DNA of 21,366 nt from Chloroflexota bacterium (GTDB lineage: Bacteria; Chloroflexota; Dehalococcoidia; Lucifugimonadales; JACPCL1), in NCBI GenBank assembly GCA_016210395.1, contig JACQUI010000386.1, positions 1-21,366 of the forward strand. Direction: 5' to 3'. This document shows, piece after piece, positions 6,485-13,779 of the stretch. Both the position numbers and the translations under genes were made by a program. The notes beneath the pieces are model-generated. The model was not told the DNA's origin, made no database searches, and saw only the letters and a list, made by a program, of their open reading frames with translations. Within the stretch, counting starts at the first letter, position 1, and each line of letters begins with the position of its first letter.

Positions 6485-7384
6485 ATGACAAGGGGACTGG
6501 TCAACCTGGCAGGCGCAGTGGCGCTCTTCGCAGTAGCATGCGCAAGCCCGGCCGCGCCGGGCGCCGTCGTCCTGCAGGCGACTGCAACGCCCACGCCTAC
6601 GGCGACGCCAGTCCCGACGCCCACGCCGACACCGACGGCAACACCCACGCCGGAGCCTACTCCAACGCCAACGCCCATGCCCTGGATGCCCGCCGGCGCC
6701 CCCCAATATTGCGTTGCGCCAGAGAGGGGAGTGGGGATCCAGGAGGTCCTGGGCACGCCCGCAGGCCCCTACTTCGTCCGCCACCCGGCCGCCGATGACC
6801 CCAATGCTCCGCTCATCGTATTCCTGGGCGGCGGATCAGGCCAACGCCGGAGCGCCGAGCGCGTATGGGCCAATTACCTCTCCAAGGGCGCAGGCGTGGA
6901 CGACTTCCGCGTCGCGCTGCCCTATTCGGTTGATATTGAGTTCTACGACTACTATGAGGCGCAGCGCACGTTCGACGTGGTGGAGGAAGTCCTCGCTTGC
7001 TACGGCGGCGACCCGCAGCAGGTGCACCTGGCGGGCTTTTCCAACGGCGGGCACGTTGCCTTTGATCTCATACTCCAGCGCCCTGCCCTGTTCGCAACGC
7101 TGTTGGGCGCGCCGGGGGAGTTCCCCCAGGACTCAACGCCGGAGCAGTGGTCGAAGGCGCTGTGCGGCAAGGCGGTCTTCAACGGCGTCGGCGCATGGGA
7201 CGACGAGTGGAAGCCGGGGGTGCAAGCCATACACGAGGGCTTGTCAAAAGTGGGCGTGGACTCGGTGTACGTGGAGTTCGCAGGACAGAGTCACTCGCTC
7301 AAGCCGGAGTTCGACGAGACAGTCTTTCTTGACTTCTGGCGGGCCCACGGGCCCGGCACGGCAAAGGCGGGATGTCCACCCTAG
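6485..7384 (+). CDS. Exported alpha/beta hydrolase (esterase/depolymerase-like) lipoprotein
   Basis: A 299-residue protein with a signal segment ending at C19 (LFAVACASP, a loose lipobox), a linker of alternating Thr and Pro at about residues 30-65, then an alpha/beta hydrolase domain. The nucleophile elbow GFSNGG places the catalytic Ser at S186. The acid is probably D239 or D240 in GAWDDEW, and the His is H270 in GQSHSL. The layout resembles the LpqC/PHB-depolymerase-like esterases. The substrate is unknown. Cysteines C76 and C172 or C228 could form a disulfide, which would fit a nearby DsbD-type protein. gaaaggag lies upstream of ATG 6485. Its presence among redox genes is unexpected; it may be cell-surface and only co-expressed. 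Confidence 0.75.
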   Translation: MTRGLVNLAGAVALFAVACASPAAPGAVVLQATATPTPTATPVPTPTPTPTATPTPEPTPTPTPMPWMPAGAPQYCVAPERGVGIQEVLGTPAGPYFVRHPAADDPNAPLIVFLGGGSGQRRSAERVWANYLSKGAGVDDFRVALPYSVDIEFYDYYEAQRTFDVVEEVLACYGGDPQQVHLAGFSNGGHVAFDLILQRPALFATLLGAPGEFPQDSTPEQWSKALCGKAVFNGVGAWDDEWKPGVQAIHEGLSKVGVDSVYVEFAGQSHSLKPEFDETVFLDFWRAHGPGTAKAGCPP

Positions 7385-7476
7385 AGACCGTAGCATTCAG
7401 GATTGGGACTTTTGAGTTGAGGCACAGGTATGCCATCCCAGTGGGGAAACACTCGAATAGGAAAAGGGGAGAAACG

Positions 7477-7944
7477 ATGTTCAAGCAGGACATGATCAAG
7501 CTGGCAAGCGGCGTCCTAGCGGCTGCGGTGGTGCTATTGGCGCTATCGGCCTGCGGCGGCCCAGTACCGGGCGCAGTTGCAGAGGAGCCACCCACGCTTA
7601 CAGAGACGCCCGTGGCGGCTACGCCCACGTCAACACCCACGCCCCCTCCCCCACCGCCACCCACGCCGACGCCAACCCTGGCGGCCCCCAGCGGCGACGC
7701 CGTTCTGGAGAGAGGCAAACTCATCTTCGACAAGACCGCCGGCGGCATAGGATGCGCCGCCTGTCACGGGCTGGATGGAAAGGGCAACGGGCCCGCGAAG
7801 GTGAACGCGCCCGACATCCGCAGCAAGACCGAGGCCGACGTCCGTGCCGCCGTTGCAGGCGGCGTGCCGATGATGCAAGCCATCATCAAGCTCACGGACG
7901 ACGAGTTCGCGGCGGTGGCGGCCTACATAGCGTCGCTGCCGTAG
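7477..7944 (+). CDS. Mono-haem c-type cytochrome lipoprotein
   Basis: A 155-residue protein. The signal ends in LALSAC with lipidated C26, followed by a Thr/Pro linker to about residue 70 and then a class I cytochrome c domain. The haem site is C93-A-A-C96-H97, followed by GLDGKGNGPA. The distal ligand is probably M132 or M133 in GGVPMMQ, and the domain ends with the usual helix DDEFAAVAAYIASL. It would carry electrons at the outer face of the membrane. ATG 7477 follows aggggaga; an open frame further upstream lacks a ribosome site and overlaps the hydrolase end. The next gene begins 23 nt after its stop, so the cytochrome and cupredoxin are tightly paired. Confidence 0.9.
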   Translation: MFKQDMIKLASGVLAAAVVLLALSACGGPVPGAVAEEPPTLTETPVAATPTSTPTPPPPPPPTPTPTLAAPSGDAVLERGKLIFDKTAGGIGCAACHGLDGKGNGPAKVNAPDIRSKTEADVRAAVAGGVPMMQAIIKLTDDEFAAVAAYIASLP

Positions 7945-7967
7945 TGAATGCGCCGAGGAGCGAAGAG

Positions 7968-8468
7968 ATGACCATTCGATCGAGAGGCTGGTACGGGGTT
8001 CTGACCGTACTCACGATTGCCCTAGCAGCCGCTTGTGGCGGCGCGGCGACGCCATCCAACCCAACGCCCACTGCCGGGAACCCGACGCCAACCGCCGTTC
8101 GCGCCACGGCAACGGCAACGCCACGGGCTACGCCAACACAAGCTGCCGCCGGCGTCACGCCGACCGCCGCCACGCCTACCCCCACTGCACCGTCGGGCAG
8201 CAGCGGCGAGGTCGTGCAGGTAGAGGTCGCGCCTCGGGCGTTCGTGCCCGACAAGCTTTCGTTCCAGGCGGGGAAGACGTATACCCTCGAGTTCAGCGCC
8301 CCGGCAGAGTTCCACACCTTCACCGTGGCTGAACTGGGTATCAACGTCCTTCTTGAGGCCGGCAAGACGGTGAGGCAAGTGGTCACAATCAGCAAGACCG
8401 GCACCTTCAGTCTCGTGTGCGCTGTCCACGAGGGGGAAGGCATGACCGGCACAGTCACGGCGAGTTGA
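7968..8468 (+). CDS. Type-1 copper (cupredoxin) lipoprotein
   Basis: A 166-residue protein with a signal ending at C23 (ALAAACGG), a Thr/Ala/Pro linker to about residue 78, and a single cupredoxin domain (residues about 82-166). The full type-1 copper ligand set is visible: H116 in EFHTF, C151 and H154 in VCAVH, and M159 in EGEGM. This arrangement, with Cys-x2-His-x4-Met near the C-terminus, is that of small blue-copper electron carriers and of the quinol-oxidase-like cupredoxins. ATG 7968 follows gaggag. It probably exchanges electrons with the adjacent cytochrome c. A copper-storage role is less likely because only one ligand set is present. Confidence 0.88.
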   Translation: MTIRSRGWYGVLTVLTIALAAACGGAATPSNPTPTAGNPTPTAVRATATATPRATPTQAAAGVTPTAATPTPTAPSGSSGEVVQVEVAPRAFVPDKLSFQAGKTYTLEFSAPAEFHTFTVAELGINVLLEAGKTVRQVVTISKTGTFSLVCAVHEGEGMTGTVTAS

Positions 8469-8484
8469 GCACCCAACGTGGAAC

Positions 8485-8510
8485 GCTGGAGATGAGAGCT
8501 GGAGATGAGA
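8485..8510 (+). repeat. Perfect 13-nt tandem repeat between operon genes
   Basis: The unit gctggagatgaga occurs twice without a gap, at 8485-8497 and 8498-8510, in the 103-nt spacer between the cupredoxin and the first membrane sister gene. It is not coding. It may simply be replication slippage. Confidence 0.7.
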
Positions 8511-8571
8511 AAGGAAGGGCGAACGAGAGGCTGGGGCAACTTTCGACGCTCTCTGGGTCAGTAGGAGGTAG

Positions 8572-9624
8572 ATGATGGAACGCGCGCTTGCGCCCGGAAC
8601 AGTATGGCAGCGGCTACCCCTGGCAAGCCTCTCTGGGCTGTTTGCACTGGGGTCTGCTGCCATGCACCTGCTCGTCATGCCCGAGCACTTCCAGGAGTGG
8701 TGGGGCTACGGCGTATTCTTTCTGGCCCTGGCAATCCTCCAGGGCGCGTATGGCCTCGGGCTGCTGGTCCAAGGAAAACGCCTCTCGGCCAACCTGGGGT
8801 ATCTGCTGGCGGGGATAGTGGGCACCCTGCTCGTCGTGGAGTTGTACATCCTCAGCCGCAGCCTGGGCATACCAGCCTTTGGTCCCCACGCGGGGCACCT
8901 GGAGGAAATAGACGGCCTGGGCCTCCTTTCCAAAGCATTGGAGCTTGGCCTGGTGACGTGCCTTTCCCTCCTGTTGCTCCGCATTCCGGACGTCGGCCGG
9001 CAGCTCCGCTCCAAGGCGCTGCTCCCCGTGGCTGGGTCCCTGGTAGTAGCCATTGCCATGTTCGCCTCCAGCCTGGCGGGTTCAACAGGGGTTGAAGTGG
9101 AAGATGCCCAGGCGTGGGATGCCGCCCAGGCAGGGCCGCTGAACGTTATCCGCCGGTACGACGAAGGCGCAACGACGTCCCGGGACCTGGCTGTCTCCTA
9201 CCTCACGGTCAACGTGGAGATCTTTGATAGCGGCATGCAGCCGGCAACAATCACTATCCCTGCCGGCCAGAGGGTGAAGCTCGTGCTTCGCAACCGCGGA
9301 ACGGCCGAGTACCACTACCGGGTGTTGGGCCTGGTCCCCGAGGGCATGGTCTTCCTTGCGCCCGAAGATGCGGAGTCGCCCGCCGAGGCGCCGGCAGGGG
9401 TATCGGAGGCGGAGCATGGAGACCACCATACCGGCGATGTTACCTTTGCGCCGCTACGCTCCCTCACCACCCCCGAAGGCGTGCGCGTCACGGGCGACCG
9501 CGTCCATGCCTGGGCGCCCCCCGGTGGGAACGACACGGTCATCTTCACCGCACCGCAGAAGGGTACCTACACCGTCCAGGACCCACGCCACAGGGACATC
9601 GTAGGTGAGTTGGTCGTGTCCTAG
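8572..9624 (+). CDS. Sister membrane protein 1 with degenerate cupredoxin-like tail
   Basis: A 350-residue protein of no family I can name. Five membrane segments are predicted (about 15-37, 46-68, 75-97, 120-142, 150-170). The tail, about 205-350, has the beta pattern of a cupredoxin, ending KGTYTVQDPRHRDIVGELVV. Against its neighbour, the position of the copper Cys is not Cys, so a type-1 site is unlikely, although H/D-rich segments such as EHGDHHTGD could bind a metal. The N-terminal half shares motifs with the next gene: H-x6-HF-x-EWW, an SR-x-x-G-x-P motif, G-x-H-x-GH-x-EEI, and LLSKALE. The conserved histidines at membrane edges could bind haem or metal (inference). taggaggtag precedes the start; ATG 8575 is equally possible. 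Confidence 0.7.
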   Translation: MMERALAPGTVWQRLPLASLSGLFALGSAAMHLLVMPEHFQEWWGYGVFFLALAILQGAYGLGLLVQGKRLSANLGYLLAGIVGTLLVVELYILSRSLGIPAFGPHAGHLEEIDGLGLLSKALELGLVTCLSLLLLRIPDVGRQLRSKALLPVAGSLVVAIAMFASSLAGSTGVEVEDAQAWDAAQAGPLNVIRRYDEGATTSRDLAVSYLTVNVEIFDSGMQPATITIPAGQRVKLVLRNRGTAEYHYRVLGLVPEGMVFLAPEDAESPAEAPAGVSEAEHGDHHTGDVTFAPLRSLTTPEGVRVTGDRVHAWAPPGGNDTVIFTAPQKGTYTVQDPRHRDIVGELVVS

Positions 9625-9650
9625 TTGGCAGGGAGGCGGGGCAGACAACA

Positions 9651-10721
9651 ATGGAAGGAACGAGAGCCTTTGGGGTGGTGTGGGAGCGGCTGAATCTGCC
9701 GGTCCTGGCGGGTCTCCTTGCCCTTGGGGCCTCGGCCACGCACTTCGCTGTCATGCTGGAGCACTTCGAAGAGTGGTGGGGTCTGGGCGCGTTCTTCCTG
9801 GTAGTGGGCGGTGTCCAGGGCCTCTACGCTGTGGGGCTGATGGCGCCCTGGAAGCGCCTTGCCGCCGCGCCGTGGTACCTGATAGCAGGCCTGGCCTTCA
9901 ATATGGGGATGATCGGTATCTACGCTATCAGCCGCACCGTGGGCATGCCCTTCCTGGGCGAGCATGGAGGCCACGCAGAAGAGATAGGCGCTGTTGACCT
10001 GCTCTCCAAGGCCTTGGAGGTGGGGACCGTGGCGTCCCTCAGCGCGCTGCTGTTCGGGCGTGGAGCGCCCGGGGCGGTCCTCCTCCAACGTCTGAAATGG
10101 GTGGGGGCGGTGGCGCTGGCGCTAGGGGTCGCAATGTCTGCCCTCTGGTTCGAGGGCCGCGCGCAAAGCGAAGAGGCTCTGATCCCATCTCGGTACAGGG
10201 AGGTGGAGGCCGCGCCGAGCACGGGGGGTGACCCCGCTCTGCCGGCACTGCCCACCGTCAAGGAGCTCTTTGCACTGCTGGCCCGCACGGGCAATGGGCC
10301 AAACGGGGTCCCGGTGGAAGCGGTGCTTCTGCCGCCGGTCTTCTTCCAGGTGGTTGGAGAAGAGCCGCCCGAAGCAGGCACGGACCGCCAGACCCTGGTG
10401 TTTCTCCTCGAGGAGACCGACCACGACTATGAGTTCGGCCTGCTCCCTGATCCACCGCCAATGCTCTTGCGGCTGGATGGAGGAAATGCCGTTCAGTCAT
10501 ACCAGGTCATCGTGGTGGACAATGGGTCGGAGCACCGCTCGTCCCAGCACCTCTTCCCCCTGCCCCCAGGCGTGATCATAGTGGCCCTGGAAACCGAGTC
10601 CCACGCACTGACGCTGGTCATGCCGCTAGGGCCTATGCAAGAGAGCCTCTTCTCCTGGCAAACGCCGCTTGCAGGGCTGGGCTTCGTCTCCAAACCGGCC
10701 CGGGAGACGGACCGACCTTAG
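9651..10721 (+). CDS. Sister membrane protein 2 with unrelated tail domain
   Basis: A 356-residue protein whose first ~170 residues are paralogous to the preceding gene product: four to five membrane segments and the same motifs HFEEWW, GEHGGHAEEI and DLLSKALE. Its tail (about 185-356) differs. It shows a beta-rich domain with no Cys, with segments such as ETDHDYEFGLLPD and GSEHRSSQHLFPLPPG, and I do not recognise it. The two genes are 26 nt apart. A pair of proteins sharing a membrane anchor but carrying different outer domains suggests two subunits of one complex, with the shared His residues as candidate ligands. Function unknown. Confidence 0.7.
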   Translation: MEGTRAFGVVWERLNLPVLAGLLALGASATHFAVMLEHFEEWWGLGAFFLVVGGVQGLYAVGLMAPWKRLAAAPWYLIAGLAFNMGMIGIYAISRTVGMPFLGEHGGHAEEIGAVDLLSKALEVGTVASLSALLFGRGAPGAVLLQRLKWVGAVALALGVAMSALWFEGRAQSEEALIPSRYREVEAAPSTGGDPALPALPTVKELFALLARTGNGPNGVPVEAVLLPPVFFQVVGEEPPEAGTDRQTLVFLLEETDHDYEFGLLPDPPPMLLRLDGGNAVQSYQVIVVDNGSEHRSSQHLFPLPPGVIIVALETESHALTLVMPLGPMQESLFSWQTPLAGLGFVSKPARETDRP

Positions 10722-10746
10722 CTGTTGTTGATTCGAGCAAGAGCAT

Positions 10747-11376
10747 ATGCGCAAATATCTGCAACTCGCGGTTGTGTTCATCATCTTCTTCTCTGCCGTG
10801 TTCTTCCGGCATGTGACGGAGGCAGAGCCACGCCCCTTCCAGAGGGCAAGCAGCCCCGACGGCGGAGCGCCACGGGCCATGCCAACGCCGACGGTGCCGC
10901 CCGCGCAGACCCCTACGCCCGCGCCTGCCCTTCCTGCCGCGGCGACCGTTCCGCCCACGGCGACCGCCACTCCCACCGAGACGCCTCTGCCGTCGCCGAC
11001 GGCAACAGTGCCCACGATCATAACGGAAGCCACAACGTCCGCCGTGAAAACATGGCCGACGCTCTTCGTTGATTCTGTTTTCAACGACGGCGCGTTCACA
11101 GGCAAGCCCGCTCGCACCACCTACGGCAACCTTCAGGTCCAGGTGGTTATGCACGATGGCAAAATTGAGGACATTCTGACACCGGAATACCCCGTTCGCA
11201 CCCCTACGTCTGAGAAGATGAGCAGAGAAATCATCCCCCAGCTACGGGCCCAGGCGCTGGCGCTGCAAGACTGGGACGTGGACGTAGTCTCGGGCGCGAC
11301 GCAGACCAGCCAGGCCTTCAAGAAGGCCATGGTGTACTCCCTCAGGGAATCTGAGCAGCACCAGCCGTCGACATGA
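10747..11376 (+). CDS. RnfG/NqrC-like FMN-binding protein
   Basis: A 209-residue protein with one N-terminal membrane anchor (residues about 5-22, no lipobox Cys), a Thr/Pro/Ala linker (about 45-95) and an FMN_bind domain (about 108-205). The covalent flavin site D179-V-V-S182-G-A-T-Q-T187 fits the ApbE target motif D-x-x-(S/T)-G-A-(T/S)-x-T exactly, so FMN should be attached through phosphate to T187. The preceding segment with DGAFTGKPARTTYGNLQVQV is typical of the family, in which the flavin carries electrons outside the membrane. Its stop overlaps the apbE start (ATGA, 11373-11376), which puts the modifying enzyme and its substrate in one coupled unit. Confidence 0.9.
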   Translation: MRKYLQLAVVFIIFFSAVFFRHVTEAEPRPFQRASSPDGGAPRAMPTPTVPPAQTPTPAPALPAAATVPPTATATPTETPLPSPTATVPTIITEATTSAVKTWPTLFVDSVFNDGAFTGKPARTTYGNLQVQVVMHDGKIEDILTPEYPVRTPTSEKMSREIIPQLRAQALALQDWDVDVVSGATQTSQAFKKAMVYSLRESEQHQPST

Positions 11377-12119
11377 GCGTGCGAGCCACTGCGGACATTA
11401 TGGGCATGCCCATCAGCCTCCACATTGTGAACGCGGGGGCCGGCCAGGCCGACGCCGATGCGGTGTTCGCCTACCTGAGGCACGTGGACGGCGTGTTCAG
11501 CACCTACAAAAGCGAAAGCGAAACGGAGCGCATCAACCGGGGGGAGTTGTCGGAGCACGACTGCAGCGAAGAGATGCGACTCATCATTGCGCTGTGCGAG
11601 CAGACCAGGACAGAGACAGGCGGATACTTCGACGCCCGATACCGTGGCCGGTTTGATCCCTCCGGCGTGGTGAAGGGGTACGCTATCCAGAGGTCCGCCG
11701 AGCTGCTGCACGAGCGCGGCTTCCGCGACTTCTTCGTGGAGGCCGGCGGAGACATCCAGACCTCCGGGCGGAACGACAGGGGCGAGAAGTGGCGTGTGGG
11801 CATTCGGAGCCCCTTCAACCCCTCGGAGCTCATCAACGTCGTGCGCCTTTCGGGCGAGGGCATCGCCACATCCGGCACATATGAGCGGGGCGAGCACATC
11901 TACGATCCTGTGCTGGGCTGTCCCGCCAATGCCCTCGCCGGCGTAAGCGTCATTGCCGCCAACGTATGCGACGCCGACCGCTTCGCGACGGCTGCGTTCG
12001 CAATGGGCGAGCGTGGCATCCACTTCCTGGAGGCGATGCCTGGACTGGAGGGCTACGTCATCACCAGAGACCAGCGCGCCTACTGCACCACGGGCCTCCA
12101 GCGGTATATGTCGCAATGA
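11373..12119 (+). CDS. apbE: FAD:protein FMN transferase
   Basis: A 248-residue flavin transferase that attaches FMN from FAD to Thr in FMN_bind proteins. Visible family motifs are D95-P-S-G-V-V-K-G-Y, then E-A-G-G-D127, then H175-I-Y-D-P-V-L-G and A-D202-R-F-A-T-A-A-F-A-M-G, where the family binds Mg2+ and FAD. It is shorter than many ApbE proteins and begins directly with MSVRATADIMGMPISLHI, with no signal peptide or lipobox. The gene start is fixed by the ATGA overlap and no upstream in-frame start is available. A cytoplasmic location is therefore implied, although the substrate domain is predicted outside. Its stop overlaps the next start (ATGA, 12116-12119). Confidence 0.93.
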   Translation: MSVRATADIMGMPISLHIVNAGAGQADADAVFAYLRHVDGVFSTYKSESETERINRGELSEHDCSEEMRLIIALCEQTRTETGGYFDARYRGRFDPSGVVKGYAIQRSAELLHERGFRDFFVEAGGDIQTSGRNDRGEKWRVGIRSPFNPSELINVVRLSGEGIATSGTYERGEHIYDPVLGCPANALAGVSVIAANVCDADRFATAAFAMGERGIHFLEAMPGLEGYVITRDQRAYCTTGLQRYMSQ

Positions 12120-13660
12120 GCCTCCAGACACCGCTTGACCCCTACCTGGACCGGCTCACCATGCACCGGCTGACCCTCGACGCCCTCTTGGCGCTTGTCT
12201 TGTGGGCGCTGGCGCTGAGCCTCTTGGGCGTGGTCAGCTATTCCCCGCTGGACATCGCCGGCGCAGCCCTGCTGGCGACGGCGGTGGCGATGGCAGTGAA
12301 CACCGCTTTTGCCCGTGTCCTGCGCGCCACGACCGACCTCCAATCCAGCATTATTACGGCCCTCATCCTCGTTCTCATTGTGCCCGTCGGCCTCCGCGAC
12401 CACGCGGTATTCCTGGCGGCTGCTTCCGGTGTGGCCGTTGCCTCCAAGTACGTCGTCACTGTGGAGAAGCAGCACCTGTTCAACCCGGCCGCCCTGGCAG
12501 TGGCCGCGCTGGCCCTGTTGTTCCCTGAAATGGCCGCTGGCTGGTGGGTCGGCTCTGCCGCCATGCTTCCTGCCGTGGCCTTCTGCGGCGGTCTTGTGAT
12601 ACTGAAGACCCGCCGGACCGGTGTCGTGCTCACCTTCCTGGCGGTCTACTTGGTCATCTTTTCCAGCGCAGAGCTCCTGGATACACGCTCTCTCGCATCC
12701 CTCATTGACGCCTGGTACCTAAGCATTGTGCAAACGGCCCTGCTGTTCTTCGCCTTCATCATGATGACGGACCCCATCACCGTTCCCTCCTCCAGACTGC
12801 TGAGGCCCCTCTACGCCGGCTTCGTTGCGCTGCTGTACGCCACGCCCGAGCTGCGGTTGCTGAGCATCGGCCTCACCCCAGAGCAGGCGTTGTGCATTGG
12901 CAACGCGGTGTCGTTCATTGTCCGGCCCAAGCACCGCCTGACGCTGCTTCTGAAGCGCAAGTACAGAGTCGGCGCTGACACGCTGGTCCTTGAATATGGG
13001 TTGCAGGGGCAGCGGTTTACCTTTGCCCCAGGCCAGTTCATGGAATGGACTGCGCCTCACGCGGACCCGGACGGACGCGGCCAGCGGCGCACCTTCACCA
13101 TCGCCTCGTCGCCGACCGAAAGCCACGTCGCCATCGTCATGCGGGTCCCACAGCCGTCAAGCAGCTACAAACGCGCGCTCATGGACGCTCGGGAGGGGTC
13201 CACCGTGATCGCGTCTCAACTGGCGGGCGACTTCGTCCTTCCGCAAGACCTCACCAAACCGCTTGCATTCCTTTGCGGCGGCGTGGGCATCGCGCCTTTC
13301 CGCAGCATGGCGCAGTACATCGTGGACAAGGGCATCCACTGCGACATCGTCCTGCTGCACTCCGCCAGGCGCGCGGACGATGTGCTTTTTGCCGACACGT
13401 TCCAGAAGGCGAGCCCTCTGGGCATGCGGACCGTGCGCCTTCTGACAGACCGGGACGCTGTCCCTCCCGGCTGGAAGGGACGTGTGGGCCGCATTACCGC
13501 GGAGGTCATCAAAGCGGAAGCGCCGGACTTCCAGCAGCGAACGTTTTACCTATCCGGCTCGCAGCAGATGGTCCGGGATATGGAGGCCGCCTTGCGCAGT
13601 CTCAGCGTGCCCCGGCGCCGGATACGGACGGACTACTTCGACGGTTCCGTAGACGCCTAA
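12116..13660 (+). CDS. RnfD/NqrB-like membrane domain fused to a ferredoxin-reductase domain
   Basis: A 514-residue fusion. Residues about 1-275 are a multi-spanning RnfD/NqrB-like domain, with FNPAAL (N123-P124) and MMTDPITVPSS (D219-P220) matching conserved places of that family. The SGAT flavinylation motif of RnfD/NqrB is not found. Residues about 285-514 are an FAD/NAD(P)H oxidoreductase module: APGQF, RRTFTIASSP (R325, T328, S331, FAD binding), GGVGIAPFRS (388-397, nucleotide binding), YLSGSQQMV, and a C-terminal DYFDG. No 2Fe-2S domain is present, unlike NqrF. The fusion could take electrons from NAD(P)H, pass them through the membrane domain and reduce the flavinylated partner encoded two genes upstream. 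ATG 12116 is set by overlap with apbE. Confidence 0.85.
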   Translation: MSLQTPLDPYLDRLTMHRLTLDALLALVLWALALSLLGVVSYSPLDIAGAALLATAVAMAVNTAFARVLRATTDLQSSIITALILVLIVPVGLRDHAVFLAAASGVAVASKYVVTVEKQHLFNPAALAVAALALLFPEMAAGWWVGSAAMLPAVAFCGGLVILKTRRTGVVLTFLAVYLVIFSSAELLDTRSLASLIDAWYLSIVQTALLFFAFIMMTDPITVPSSRLLRPLYAGFVALLYATPELRLLSIGLTPEQALCIGNAVSFIVRPKHRLTLLLKRKYRVGADTLVLEYGLQGQRFTFAPGQFMEWTAPHADPDGRGQRRTFTIASSPTESHVAIVMRVPQPSSSYKRALMDAREGSTVIASQLAGDFVLPQDLTKPLAFLCGGVGIAPFRSMAQYIVDKGIHCDIVLLHSARRADDVLFADTFQKASPLGMRTVRLLTDRDAVPPGWKGRVGRITAEVIKAEAPDFQQRTFYLSGSQQMVRDMEAALRSLSVPRRRIRTDYFDGSVDA

Positions 13661-13779
13661 GGCCCCCTGGCGGGAATGTTTTGGCCCTGAATGGCCCCCC
13701 GCAGCCGCCTTGTGCGACAATAGGGGCGTGACGGCTTTGCGCGAAACGCCCTTCGGAAAGAGACTGCGAGCGGCGACGT

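Noticed and set aside
6578..6676. Short repeats of acgcc type taken as a CRISPR or satellite array
   Set aside because: They encode an in-frame Thr-Pro linker, with no spacer-repeat regularity.
8572..9624. Calling the tail of sister protein 1 a functional blue-copper site
   Set aside because: The expected Cys of the C-x2-H-x4-M motif is not present.
13661..13779. Terminator or promoter between the redox operon and the importer
   Set aside because: No stem with a T tract and no convincing -35/-10 pair could be seen.
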